A stretch of DNA of 64,000 nt from Kaistia hirudinis (GTDB lineage: Bacteria; Pseudomonadota; Alphaproteobacteria; Rhizobiales; Kaistiaceae). The notes beneath the pieces are model-generated. The model did not search any database. It saw nothing but the letters and a program-made list of their open reading frames with translations, and was not told the origin of the DNA. The stretch lies in the NCBI RefSeq assembly GCF_014196455.1, contig NZ_JACIDS010000001.1, forward strand, positions 744,001-808,000, given 5' to 3'. A program made the translations under genes and the position numbers. This document shows, piece after piece, positions 37,543 through 46,400 of the stretch; position 1 is the first letter of the stretch, and every line of letters begins with the position of its first letter.

Positions 37543-39351
37543 TCAGATTCGCGGCGGCTCCGCGGCGTCGAGAATGCGGAAGCTCGCCTGACGGCGCCCC
37601 TGCCAATGATCAATGCCCAGCATGCCGGCAAAATGGAGCGGCAGGCCGCGGCGCTCCAGCATGGCCCGGCCGAGATCGGTGTCCGCAGCGCGGAACGCGA
37701 TCGCCTTCAAATTGTGGTCTCCGGTCGACAGCGAGGCGCGGACATGGCCGTTGCCGACCACCTCCGCATAGGCGATGCGGTGGGAGGGCAAGGCGAAGAC
37801 CGGCTCCGGGTGACCGGCGCCGAAGGGCCCGGCCCGCTCGATCGAATCGATCAGTTCCGCCGTCGCCGCGCGCCCCGTCAGCGCCCCGTCGATCCGCAGC
37901 ACATGCTCCTCGCGCGCCGCGCGCGAGGCTTCGGCCGCATTCGCCTCGAGGAAGGCGCGAAAATCGCCGAGCCGCGACATCTCGATGGTGAGTCCCGCCG
38001 CCATCGCGTGCCCGCCGCCCTTGACGAGCAGGCCCTCGGCGACGGCGCGGCGCACCAGCGCTCCGAGATCGACGCCGGAGACCGAGCGGCCCGACCCCGT
38101 CCCCGTCCCGTTGGCGTGGAAGGCGATGGCGAAGGCGGGCCGCCGGAAGCGCTCCTTGAGACGCGCCGCGATCAGGCCGACGATACCCGGATGCCAGCGC
38201 GGATTGGCGGTTACCAGAACGGCCGGGCCTTCCGAGCTGCCGATCTCCGCATCCGCCTCGGCGACAGCCTCCTCCAGCATCGCGGTCTCGATCGCCTGGC
38301 GCTGGCGGTTCAGATCGTCGAGCGTCGCCGCGACGATCTCGGCCTCGGCTTCATCGTCGAGCGATAGAAGCTTCGCGCCGAGCGCCGCGTCGCCAATGCG
38401 CCCGCCGGCATTGATGCGGGGGCCGAGCAGGAAACCGAGATGATAGGGCGAGAGCGGACCATCGACGCGGGCGAGGCGCGCCAGCACCGCGAGCCCCGGA
38501 TTGCCGGCCTGGCGCAGGATCGCCAGTCCGCGCACGACGAAGGCCCGGTTCAACCCGACGAGCGGGACGACATCGCAGACCGTACCGAGCGCCACGAGAT
38601 CGAGCCACTGCATCAGATCGGGTTCGCGCCGCGCCTCGCCATACCAGCCGCGCCGCCGCAATTCGCGGTTCACCGCGACGATCGCCATGAAGGTCACCCC
38701 GACGGCGGCCAGATAGCCGAGACCGGAGAGATCGTCCGGACGATTGGGATTGACCAGCGCGCGGGATGGCGGCCGCTCTTCCGACATCTGGTGATGGTCG
38801 AGCACCACGACATCGCAGCCGAGCGACTCGGCGAGGGCGAGCGATTCGAAGCTGGTCGAGCCGCAGTCGACGGTCACGATCAGCCGCGCGCCCTCGGCGA
38901 TCAGGCTGCGGATCGCTTCCGGATTGGGGCCGTAGCCCTCGAAGATGCGGTCGGGAATATAGATGCGCGCCTCGATGCCCTGCGCGCGCAGGAACCGCGC
39001 CAGGAGCGCCGAGGACGAGGCGCCGTCGACGTCGTAGTCGCCGAAGATCGCGACGCTTTCGCCGGCGGTCACGGCGTCGGCGATGCGCGCCGCGGCGGCG
39101 TCCATGTCGGTCAGCGTCGAGGGATCGGGCATGAGCGCACGGAGGCTCGGCGCGAGAAAGCCGGCCGCATCCTCGATCGCCACGCCCCGTCCCGCCATGA
39201 CGCGGGCGACGAGTTCGGAAATGCCGTCGCGCTGCGCCATCGCGCTGGCCGCAAGCGACCCCGCCTCGTCGAGCCGTTCCGTCCAGACGCGGCCGGTCAG
39301 CGAATGCTCGACACCCAGGAAGCGCCGCCGCGCGGGACCGGCTTCCGTCAC
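37543..39351 (-). CDS. recJ: Single-stranded-DNA exonuclease RecJ
   Basis: 602 residues; 5'-3' ssDNA exonuclease of recombination and mismatch repair. DHH domain: AIFGDYDVDGASSSALL (about 98-114), TVDCGSTSFE and the DHH-type VLDHHQ. DHHA1/OB region: SGRSVSGVDLGALVRRAV and KGGGHAMAAGLT. It starts with GTG four bases after glpX, so both are on one message with hom further up, a conserved order in Hyphomicrobiales. Confidence 0.95.
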   Translation of the reverse strand: MTEAGPARRRFLGVEHSLTGRVWTERLDEAGSLAASAMAQRDGISELVARVMAGRGVAIEDAAGFLAPSLRALMPDPSTLTDMDAAAARIADAVTAGESVAIFGDYDVDGASSSALLARFLRAQGIEARIYIPDRIFEGYGPNPEAIRSLIAEGARLIVTVDCGSTSFESLALAESLGCDVVVLDHHQMSEERPPSRALVNPNRPDDLSGLGYLAAVGVTFMAIVAVNRELRRRGWYGEARREPDLMQWLDLVALGTVCDVVPLVGLNRAFVVRGLAILRQAGNPGLAVLARLARVDGPLSPYHLGFLLGPRINAGGRIGDAALGAKLLSLDDEAEAEIVAATLDDLNRQRQAIETAMLEEAVAEADAEIGSSEGPAVLVTANPRWHPGIVGLIAARLKERFRRPAFAIAFHANGTGTGSGRSVSGVDLGALVRRAVAEGLLVKGGGHAMAAGLTIEMSRLGDFRAFLEANAAEASRAAREEHVLRIDGALTGRAATAELIDSIERAGPFGAGHPEPVFALPSHRIAYAEVVGNGHVRASLSTGDHNLKAIAFRAADTDLGRAMLERRGLPLHFAGMLGIDHWQGRRQASFRILDAAEPPRI

Positions 39352-39355
39352 AGTC

Positions 39356-40354
39356 TCAGCCGGGAAGGTCGAATTTGGAATGATCGCGATGCGTCGCCTT
39401 GATCCAGCGGATCGTGCCGGTGGAGGAGCGCATCACCACCGTATCGGTGGTGATCTCGCCGGAACGGGCGAAACGGACGCCGGCCAGCAGATTGCCATCG
39501 GTCACGCCCGTCGCGGCGAAGAGCACGTCGCCGCGCGCCATCTCGCGGTGCGTGTATTTCCGGTCGACATCCTTGATGCCCATGGCGAGCGCGCGGGCGC
39601 GCTGCGACTCGGACTGGATCATGAGACGGCCCTGCATCTCGCCGCCCGTGCAGCGCAGCGCCGCCGCCGCGAGGACGCCTTCCGGTGCGCCGCCGCTGCC
39701 GAGATAGATATCAATGCCGGTCTCGTCCGGATTGGCGACATGGATCACGCCCGCGACGTCGCCATCGCCGATCAGGCGGACAGCCGCGCCGGTCTCGCGG
39801 ACGGCCTCGATCAGCGCCGCATGGCGCGGCCGGTCGAGGATGCAGACGGTGATCTCATTGACGGGCACGCCCTTGGCCTTGGCAAGCGCCGTGATGTTCT
39901 CGGCCGGCGAGCGGTCGAGATCGACCGTACCCGGCGGATAGCCGGGCCCGATGGCGATCTTCTGCATGTAGATGTCGGGGGCGTTGAGCAGGCTGCCGGC
40001 TTCTGCGATCGCGATCACGGCGAGCGAATTCGGCTGGTTCTTGGCGCAGATCGTCGTGCCTTCGAGCGGGTCGAGCGCGACATCGACCTGCGGACCGGCA
40101 CCATTGCCCACGGTCTCGCCGATGAAGAGCATCGGCGCCTGATCCCGCTCGCCTTCGCCGATGACGACCGTGCCCTGGATCGGAAGGCGGTTGAGTTCCT
40201 TGCGCATCGCATCGACGGCCGCCTGGTCCGCGGCTCTCTCGTCGCCGCGGCCGCGCCACCTGGCCGCCGCGACGGCGGCTCGCTCGGTAACCCGGACGAT
40301 CTCCATCGTGAGGATGCGGTCGAGCCCCGCCTTCTTCTCCACCGTGATCGCCAT
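39356..40354 (-). CDS. glpX: Class II fructose-1,6-bisphosphatase
   Basis: 332 residues; hydrolyses fructose 1,6-bisphosphate in gluconeogenesis, metal-dependent and lithium-sensitive in this family. GlpX motifs: GTVVIGEGERDQAPMLFIGE, VALDPLEGTTICAKN (metal ligands) and the C-terminal GGAPEGVLAAAALRCTGGEMQGRL. It lies 14 bases downstream of hom and four upstream of recJ. Confidence 0.95.
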   Translation of the reverse strand: MAITVEKKAGLDRILTMEIVRVTERAAVAAARWRGRGDERAADQAAVDAMRKELNRLPIQGTVVIGEGERDQAPMLFIGETVGNGAGPQVDVALDPLEGTTICAKNQPNSLAVIAIAEAGSLLNAPDIYMQKIAIGPGYPPGTVDLDRSPAENITALAKAKGVPVNEITVCILDRPRHAALIEAVRETGAAVRLIGDGDVAGVIHVANPDETGIDIYLGSGGAPEGVLAAAALRCTGGEMQGRLMIQSESQRARALAMGIKDVDRKYTHREMARGDVLFAATGVTDGNLLAGVRFARSGEITTDTVVMRSSTGTIRWIKATHRDHSKFDLPG

Positions 40355-40368
40355 GACGCGGCCCCGCC

Positions 40369-41694
40369 CTATGCCAGTTGTTCTATCCGTATCATCTGCG
40401 GATGCTCGGCGATGTGTCCATCTGTCGAAATCCGCTCCAACGCCGCCTTCACCTGCGCTTCGGTCGTATCATAGGTGATGAGGATGACGGGTTGCGGCTC
40501 GAGCGGCTGCGGATGATCCGGCGCATCGGCCTTCGGCGCACGCCGGCGCTGCACGATGGATTCGAGCGAGATGCCCTGTTCCGCCATCCGCGTGGTGATC
40601 GCGGCGAGCGCGCCGGGCCGATCGAAGACCGCGAGGCGGAGATAATAGCCGCCGGCATGCGACTGGATGGTCGCCCGCTGGTAGGGCCGCATAGCCGAGG
40701 CCGGACGGCCGAACGTGCCGACAACATCGCCGCGCGCGATATCGGCGATATCGCTCACCACCGAGGACGCCGTGGCATCGCCGCCGGCACCCGGACCCGC
40801 GAGCACGAGGCGACCGACGAAATCGGCCTCCACGGCAACCGCATTGGTCACGCCGTCGACGCGCGCGATGGGCGAGGATTTCGGCAACATGGTCGGGTGG
40901 ACGCGCTGCTCGATGCCGCTCTCGGAACGGGTCGCGACGCCGAGCAGCTTGATGCGATAGCCGAGCTCGTCCGCAGCCTCGATATCCGCCGTGGTGATCG
41001 AGCGGATGCCTTCGACATAGATCGCGCCGGCGTCGATCTCGGTACCGAAGGCGATCGCGGTCAGGATCGACAGCTTGTGCGCGGTGTCGAAGCCGTCGAC
41101 ATCGAAGGTCGGGTCCGCCTCGGCATAGCCGAGCCGCTGCGCATCGGCGAGGCAGGCGTCGAAGGACAGGCCCTCGCGCTCCATCCGCGTCAGGATGTAA
41201 TTGCAGGTGCCGTTCAGGATGCCATAGATCCGCGTCACCGCATTGCCGGCGAGCGACTCGCGCAGCACCTTGATGATCGGAATGCCGCCGGCGGCCGCGG
41301 CCTCGAAGTTCAGCGAGACGCCGCGGCTTTCGGCCAGAGCGGCGAGCTCCGCGCCATGATGGGCGAGCAGCGCCTTGTTGGCCGTGACCACATGCTTGCC
41401 AGCCTCGAGCGCCGCACGAACGGCGGCGTTCGCCGCGCCCTCTGCGCCACCGATCAGCTCGACGAAGACGTCGATATCAGCCGACTGGGCGAGTGCGATC
41501 GGATCGTCGAACCAGGCGAAGCGGGAGACGTCGACGCCGCGATCGCGGCTGCGATCGCGCGCCGATACGGCCACGATCTCGACCGTTCGTCCGGAGCGCG
41601 CCGAGAGTTCTGCGCCATGACGATCGACGAGTCGCACCAGCGACGCGCCGACCGTGCCGAGGCCGGCAACACCGAGCCTGAGAGAAGAAACCAT
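40369..41694 (-). CDS. hom: Homoserine dehydrogenase
   Basis: 441 residues; reduces aspartate semialdehyde to homoserine on the way to threonine and methionine. The N-terminal dinucleotide fold is VAGLGTVGASLVRLV; the catalytic block GILNGTCNYILTRMEREGLSFDACLADAQRLGYAEADPTFDVDG holds the active lysine region; a C-terminal ACT domain (about 355-435) should mediate threonine feedback. It begins 40 bases after the aminotransferase gene. Confidence 0.96.
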   Translation of the reverse strand: MVSSLRLGVAGLGTVGASLVRLVDRHGAELSARSGRTVEIVAVSARDRSRDRGVDVSRFAWFDDPIALAQSADIDVFVELIGGAEGAANAAVRAALEAGKHVVTANKALLAHHGAELAALAESRGVSLNFEAAAAGGIPIIKVLRESLAGNAVTRIYGILNGTCNYILTRMEREGLSFDACLADAQRLGYAEADPTFDVDGFDTAHKLSILTAIAFGTEIDAGAIYVEGIRSITTADIEAADELGYRIKLLGVATRSESGIEQRVHPTMLPKSSPIARVDGVTNAVAVEADFVGRLVLAGPGAGGDATASSVVSDIADIARGDVVGTFGRPASAMRPYQRATIQSHAGGYYLRLAVFDRPGALAAITTRMAEQGISLESIVQRRRAPKADAPDHPQPLEPQPVILITYDTTEAQVKAALERISTDGHIAEHPQMIRIEQLA

Positions 41695-41734
41695 AAGCCG
41701 CCCCTAGGGGGCCCGGTGCGAGACGGGAGGGCCT

Positions 41735-42955
41735 CTACCGCCGGGCGCTGCTGATCGGGACGACGTTGTGCAATGTTTTGTCGGCCGATTCAAGGAAGCG
41801 GCGGATGTTGCGCGCAGCCTGGCGAATACGCTGCTCGTTTTCGACCAACGCGATGCGGACATAGTCGTCGCCATGCTCGCCGAAGCCGACGCCCGGCGCG
41901 ACCGCGACATCGGCCTTCTCGATCAGCAGCTTGGAGAATTCGAGGCTGCCGAGCGCCTTGAACTCTTCGGGGATCGGCACCCAGGCGAACATCGACGCCT
42001 TCGGTGCCGGGATCTGCCAGCCGGCGCGCGAGAAGCTCTCGACCATCACGTCGCGGCGGTGCTTGTAGGTCGCGCGCATCTCCGCGATGCAATCCTGCGG
42101 GCCGTTGAGCGCCGCCGTCGCCGCCACCTGGATCGGCGTGTAGGCGCCGTAGTCGAGATAGGACTTCACGCGGCCGAGCGCGGCGATCAGCCGCTCGTTG
42201 CCGACCGCGAATCCCATGCGCCAGCCGGCCATGGAGAAGGTCTTCGACATCGAGGTGAACTCGACCGCGACATCCATCGCGCCCGGCACCTGCAGGACCG
42301 ACGGAGGCGGATCGCCCTCGAAATAGATCTCCGAGTAAGCGAGATCGGACAGGATGAAGAGCTCATGCCGGCGCGCGAAGGAGACGACGTCGCGATAGAA
42401 ATCGAGATCGGCGACATGCGCCGTCGGGTTCGACGGGTAGCACAGCACGACGGCGAGCGGCTTCGGGATGGAGTGCATCACGGCACGCTCCATCGCGCGG
42501 AAGAACTCCGGCCCCGGCTCGACCGGCACGGAACGGATCACGCCGCCGGCCATCAGGAAGCCGAAGGCATGGATCGGATAGCTCGGATTCGGCACGAGCA
42601 CGACATCGCCCGGCGCCGTGATGGCCTGCGCCATATTGGCGAAGCCTTCCTTGGAACCGATCGTGGCGACGATCTGCGTGTTCGGATCGAGCTTCACGCC
42701 GAAGCGGCGGTCGTAGTACGCCGCCTGCGCCTTGCGCAGGCCATTGATGCCGCGCGAGGCGGAATAGCCGTGCACATCCGGGCGCGCGGCAGTCTCGGCG
42801 AGCTTCTGAACGATGTGCTGCGGCGTCGGCAGGTCGGGATTGCCCATGCCGAGGTCGATGATGTCGGCGCCGGCGGCCCGAGCGCTCGCCTTAAGCCGGT
42901 TAACCTGCTCGAAGACGTATTGCGGCAGACGCCGCACGCTGTGGAACTCGCTCAT
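41735..42955 (-). CDS. Class I/II aminotransferase (AlaC/LL-diaminopimelate-type)
   Basis: 406 residues, PLP fold type I. FSRVRRLPQYVF-like start (EFHSVRRLPQYVFEQVNRLK), DLGMGNPDLPTP for substrate carboxylate, LSDLAYSEIYF with the PLP-ring aspartate and SMSKTFSMAGWRMGF with PLP Lys near 238. It is placed directly before hom and most like the alanine-forming/valine-linked AlaC group or YfbQ-like enzymes annotated as LL-diaminopimelate aminotransferases. Exact amino-donor specificity is unknown. Confidence 0.88.
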   Translation of the reverse strand: MSEFHSVRRLPQYVFEQVNRLKASARAAGADIIDLGMGNPDLPTPQHIVQKLAETAARPDVHGYSASRGINGLRKAQAAYYDRRFGVKLDPNTQIVATIGSKEGFANMAQAITAPGDVVLVPNPSYPIHAFGFLMAGGVIRSVPVEPGPEFFRAMERAVMHSIPKPLAVVLCYPSNPTAHVADLDFYRDVVSFARRHELFILSDLAYSEIYFEGDPPPSVLQVPGAMDVAVEFTSMSKTFSMAGWRMGFAVGNERLIAALGRVKSYLDYGAYTPIQVAATAALNGPQDCIAEMRATYKHRRDVMVESFSRAGWQIPAPKASMFAWVPIPEEFKALGSLEFSKLLIEKADVAVAPGVGFGEHGDDYVRIALVENEQRIRQAARNIRRFLESADKTLHNVVPISSARR

Positions 42956-43049
42956 GGCTCGGAACCTGTTGTTTTCGTTTCCTCGGACGCGTCACATCCC
43001 GTGGCGCGCGCAGCGCATTTAGCACTCGAACGGTGGCGAGACGAGGCCT

Positions 43050-43448
43050 CTATTGCGGGCATTTCGTGGCGTCGGCCGCCGTGCCCGAATCGCACCCCGA
43101 CTGAATCTCCTGGATCGTCTTCTCGCCATGCGTCTTGGCGAGGTTCTCGAGGTCCTGCGCCGACGCTGCACTTTGCTGCTGCGCCGTGGCGCCGACGGCC
43201 GCGCTGGTCTGCTTCGCCTTCGCCTCGAGCGCGGCCTTGGCCTGTTCCTGCTGCTCGGGCGTCAGAGCCTTGCCGACCGGCTGCTTGCCGGCCTCGTTGA
43301 TGTTCGGAAAGCCGCCCTGCTGAAGATTCGGATCGGATGAGAAATCCAGCGTCCGCGACACGGTCGAACAACCGGCGACCAGCGAAAGGGCCAGCGTCAA
43401 GCCAATGATGGCAGCGGAGCGGCATCGCAACGTTCCAGACTGAGACAT
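43050..43448 (-). CDS. Small putative lipoprotein
   Basis: A 132-residue exported protein. The lipobox LVAGC puts the lipidated cysteine at C27 after a hydrophobic signal (AAIIGLTLALSLVAG). The mature part is Gln/Ala-rich and helical (LTPEQQEQAKAALEAKAKQTSAAVGATAQQQSA split across a coiled region). It ends CDSGTAADATKCPQ with two cysteines that could pair. I chose ATG 43448 over GTG 43460. It is divergent from phaC. Function unknown. Confidence 0.75.
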   Translation of the reverse strand: MSQSGTLRCRSAAIIGLTLALSLVAGCSTVSRTLDFSSDPNLQQGGFPNINEAGKQPVGKALTPEQQEQAKAALEAKAKQTSAAVGATAQQQSAASAQDLENLAKTHGEKTIQEIQSGCDSGTAADATKCPQ

Positions 43449-43587
43449 CCGCTTCGCCACTCTCCGCCCTCAGGGTAAGCATCTCGTAAACACACGAGCC
43501 ATATGCCACGAGAGCCGAAGCTATTACACTCCCCGTGTTGGGGAAAGCCGGACGCATCCGATCCGGCTCGCGAGATTGGGAGCGAGA

Positions 43588-45408
43588 ATGCCGGCGAATG
43601 GCGGGGCCGATCAGAATAGCGGCGCAATCCCCTTCTTCGTGAAGGACCCGGAACTCCTGGCGAAGAACATCGCCTTGATCATCGAGGGCGCGACTCGCGC
43701 CGCGCGGGCCTTCCTGAAGCCGCGCGAAGAAGGCGCGGTTTCGACCGATCTCGCCGACGAGATCGCGCAGATCGTCCGCACGCTCTCCAAGGTGATCGAA
43801 TACTGGCGCTCCGAGCCAGCCCGCGCCGTCGAGGCACAGAGCAAGCTTTACGGCCGCTATTTCGCGCTCTGGACGGCGATGATGCAGCGCATGTCCGGCC
43901 TCAGCGTGAAGCCGATCGCCGAGCCGGAGGCCCGCGACAAGCGCTTTCGCGATCCGCAGTGGAGCGAGAGCATCTATTTCGACTTCTTCAAGCAGATCTA
44001 CCTGATCACGGTCCAATGGGCCGAGGAGATGGTCGACAAGGCCGACGGGCTCGACCCGCACACCCAGCTGCAGGCCCGATTCTATGTCCGCCAGATTGCC
44101 AACGCGATCTCGCCGTCGAATTTCCCGCTCACCAATCCGGAGGTGATGCGCGACACGGTCGATTCGAGCGCCGAGAACCTGGTGCGCGGCGTCAACATGC
44201 TGGCCGACGACATCACGGCCGGCGACGGCGAATTGCGCATTCGCCAGTCCGACCTCTCCGCTTTCGAGATCGGCCGCAATCTCGCGCTGACGCCGGGCAA
44301 GGTCGTGCACCAGAACGACGTCTGCCAGTTGATCCAGTACAAGCCGACCACCGAGACGGTGCTGAAGCGGCCGCTGCTGATCGTGCCGCCCTGGATCAAC
44401 AAGTTCTACATCCTCGACCTGACGCCCGAGAAATCCTTCATCAAATGGGCGGTCGAGCAGGGCCATACCGTGTTCGTCGTGTCCTGGGTCAATCCGGACG
44501 AGCGGCAGGCGGAGAAGGCGTTCGAGAATTACATGCGCGAGGGTATCCTCGCCTCGCTCGACGTGATCCAGAAGATCACGCGCGAGGATGAGGTGAACGC
44601 GATCGGCTATTGCGTCGGCGGGACGCTGCTGTCCTTCACCCTCGCCTATATGGCGGCCACGGGCGACACGCGCATCGCCGCCACCACGCTGTTCGCGACG
44701 CAGGTGGATTTCACGTTCGCCGGCGACCTCAAGGTGTTCATCGACGAGAGCCAGGTCGAGGCGATCGAGAAGAAGATGAGCGTGCGCGGCTATCTCGAAG
44801 GGAGGAACATGGCCGCCTCCTTCAACATGCTGCGCTCCAACGAGCTGATCTGGTCCTATGTCGTGAACAATTATTTCCGCGGCAAGGAACCGATCCCGTT
44901 CGACCTGCTCTATTGGAATTCAGACGCCACGCGAATGCCGGCCGCCAACCACTCGTTTTATTTGAGGAATTGCTATCTCGACAACAAGCTCTCCAAGGGA
45001 GAGCTGTCGGTCGGCGACACGAAGATCTCGCTCGGGGACGTCAAGATCCCGATCTACAATCTCGCCGCCCGCGAGGATCACATCGCGCCGCCGCGCTCGG
45101 TCTTCTACGGGTCGAGCTTCTTCGGCGGCGACGTGACCTTCGTACTCTCCGGCTCGGGCCACATCGCCGGCGTCGTCAATCCGCCCGCGCGGCGCAAATA
45201 TCAGTACTGGACCGGTCCGGCGCCGAAGGGCGACGGATTCGAGGCCTGGGTCGACAAGGCCGACGAGCATCCGGGCTCCTGGTGGCCGCACTGGCAGGCC
45301 TGGATCGAAAAGCAGGATAATCGCCGCGTGAAGGCGCGCGTTCCGGGCGGTCGGCGGGTCAAGACGATCGAGGATGCGCCGGGCAGCTACGTCAAGGTCA
45401 TGTCTTGA
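43588..45408 (+). CDS. phaC: Class I poly(3-hydroxyalkanoate) synthase
   Basis: 606 residues; polymerises hydroxyacyl-CoA into storage PHA on granules. The N-terminal PhaC domain leads to an alpha/beta-hydrolase fold with lipase-like box GYCVGG (catalytic Cys about 341), Asp in AAREDHIAPP and His in GSGHIAGVVNPP; WTGPAPKGDGFEAWVDKA is typical of class I enzymes. The ATG at 43588 has GGGAG; an in-frame TTG at 43576 is less likely. No phaA/phaB nearby. Its last bases overlap the next gene's TTG start. Confidence 0.96.
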   Translation: MPANGGADQNSGAIPFFVKDPELLAKNIALIIEGATRAARAFLKPREEGAVSTDLADEIAQIVRTLSKVIEYWRSEPARAVEAQSKLYGRYFALWTAMMQRMSGLSVKPIAEPEARDKRFRDPQWSESIYFDFFKQIYLITVQWAEEMVDKADGLDPHTQLQARFYVRQIANAISPSNFPLTNPEVMRDTVDSSAENLVRGVNMLADDITAGDGELRIRQSDLSAFEIGRNLALTPGKVVHQNDVCQLIQYKPTTETVLKRPLLIVPPWINKFYILDLTPEKSFIKWAVEQGHTVFVVSWVNPDERQAEKAFENYMREGILASLDVIQKITREDEVNAIGYCVGGTLLSFTLAYMAATGDTRIAATTLFATQVDFTFAGDLKVFIDESQVEAIEKKMSVRGYLEGRNMAASFNMLRSNELIWSYVVNNYFRGKEPIPFDLLYWNSDATRMPAANHSFYLRNCYLDNKLSKGELSVGDTKISLGDVKIPIYNLAAREDHIAPPRSVFYGSSFFGGDVTFVLSGSGHIAGVVNPPARRKYQYWTGPAPKGDGFEAWVDKADEHPGSWWPHWQAWIEKQDNRRVKARVPGGRRVKTIEDAPGSYVKVMS

Positions 45409-46358
45409 GCCGACCGCTGCGGATCGCGCTCGTTTGCGGGCGCGCCCTCCCCGTCTCGCTCTATGGCGGCACAGAACGCGTCGTCGAATGGCTGGCGCGC
45501 GAGTTGCTGCGCCGCGGCCATGCCGTGACGCTGGTCGGACCCAAGGGCACCTATCTGCCCGGCGTGCGCGTCGTCATGGCGAGCGATGCCGTCAGCGCCG
45601 CGGCGAACCTGCCCGCCGATATCGACATTGTGCATGCGCATGGCTGGACCGGCGCCCGCTTCGCCGTCCCCTCGCTCTGGACGATGCATGGCAACGCCCC
45701 CGGCTATGGCTTCGAGGGCAACTGGAACTTCATCTCGGCCGATCACGCGGCCCGGCACGGCCGCAGGACCTTCGTCTATAACGGCATCCCGCCGGAGGAC
45801 GTCTATTTCTCGGCGGAGAAGAGCGACCGACACCTGTTCTTCTCGCGCATCAACCGCGCCGGCAAGAACGTGACGCAGGCGATCGATCTGGCGCGCCGCT
45901 TCAAGCTGAAGCTGGATCTGGCCGGCGGCGCCCGCATCGAGCTACTGACGCGCAGCGCCGTCCGACGCGAGGGCGTGTTCTTCCGCTCCTTCGGCGAGCA
46001 GTTCCGCTTCCACGGCATGGTCGGCGGGTGGGAGAAGGCGCGGCTCTTCGCGCAGGCCCGCTCGCTGCTGTTTCCGATTCGCTGGGACGAGCCGTTCGGC
46101 CTGGTGGTGATTGAGGCGCTGCTCGCCGGCACGCCGGTGATCGCAGCCGCCCGCGGCGCGGTGCCGGAACTGCTCACGCCTGAAGTCGGTTTCCTGTGCG
46201 AAAGCACGGACGACTATGGCCGCGCTTTCGCGGAGGTCGGCGCGATCGATCCGGCGCGGTGCCGCGACTATGCGGCGTCCAACTTCTCGGCGGCGCAGAT
46301 GGCCGAGGGCTATCTGGCGCTCTATCGGCGCATTCTCGACGGCGAAACGCTCGATTGA
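45405..46358 (+). CDS. Family 4-type glycosyltransferase (GT-B)
   Basis: 317 residues with a GT-B fold: IALVCGRALPVSLYGGTERVVEWLARELLRRGH at the start (donor-side Gly-rich loop) and the C-terminal nucleotide-sugar block FPIRWDEPFGLVVIEALLAGTPVIAAARGAVPELL with the E-x7-E pattern. It starts with TTG overlapping the phaC stop (TTGA), so translation is coupled. Acceptor unknown; the coupling with phaC is unexplained. Confidence 0.85.
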   Translation: MSRPLRIALVCGRALPVSLYGGTERVVEWLARELLRRGHAVTLVGPKGTYLPGVRVVMASDAVSAAANLPADIDIVHAHGWTGARFAVPSLWTMHGNAPGYGFEGNWNFISADHAARHGRRTFVYNGIPPEDVYFSAEKSDRHLFFSRINRAGKNVTQAIDLARRFKLKLDLAGGARIELLTRSAVRREGVFFRSFGEQFRFHGMVGGWEKARLFAQARSLLFPIRWDEPFGLVVIEALLAGTPVIAAARGAVPELLTPEVGFLCESTDDYGRAFAEVGAIDPARCRDYAASNFSAAQMAEGYLALYRRILDGETLD

Positions 46359-46360
46359 AG

Positions 46361-46385
46361 GTCCGGGGCGCTGGACGCGCCCCGG
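46361..46385. terminator. Bidirectional hairpin between convergent genes
   Basis: TCCGGGGCG (46361-46369) and CGCCCCGGA (46377-46385) form a perfect 9-bp stem with a 7-base loop, between the glycosyltransferase stop and the metY-like stop. No U-tract is visible on either side, so termination is likely but not textbook. Confidence 0.55.
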
Positions 46386-46400
46386 AGCACCGTCGATGCC

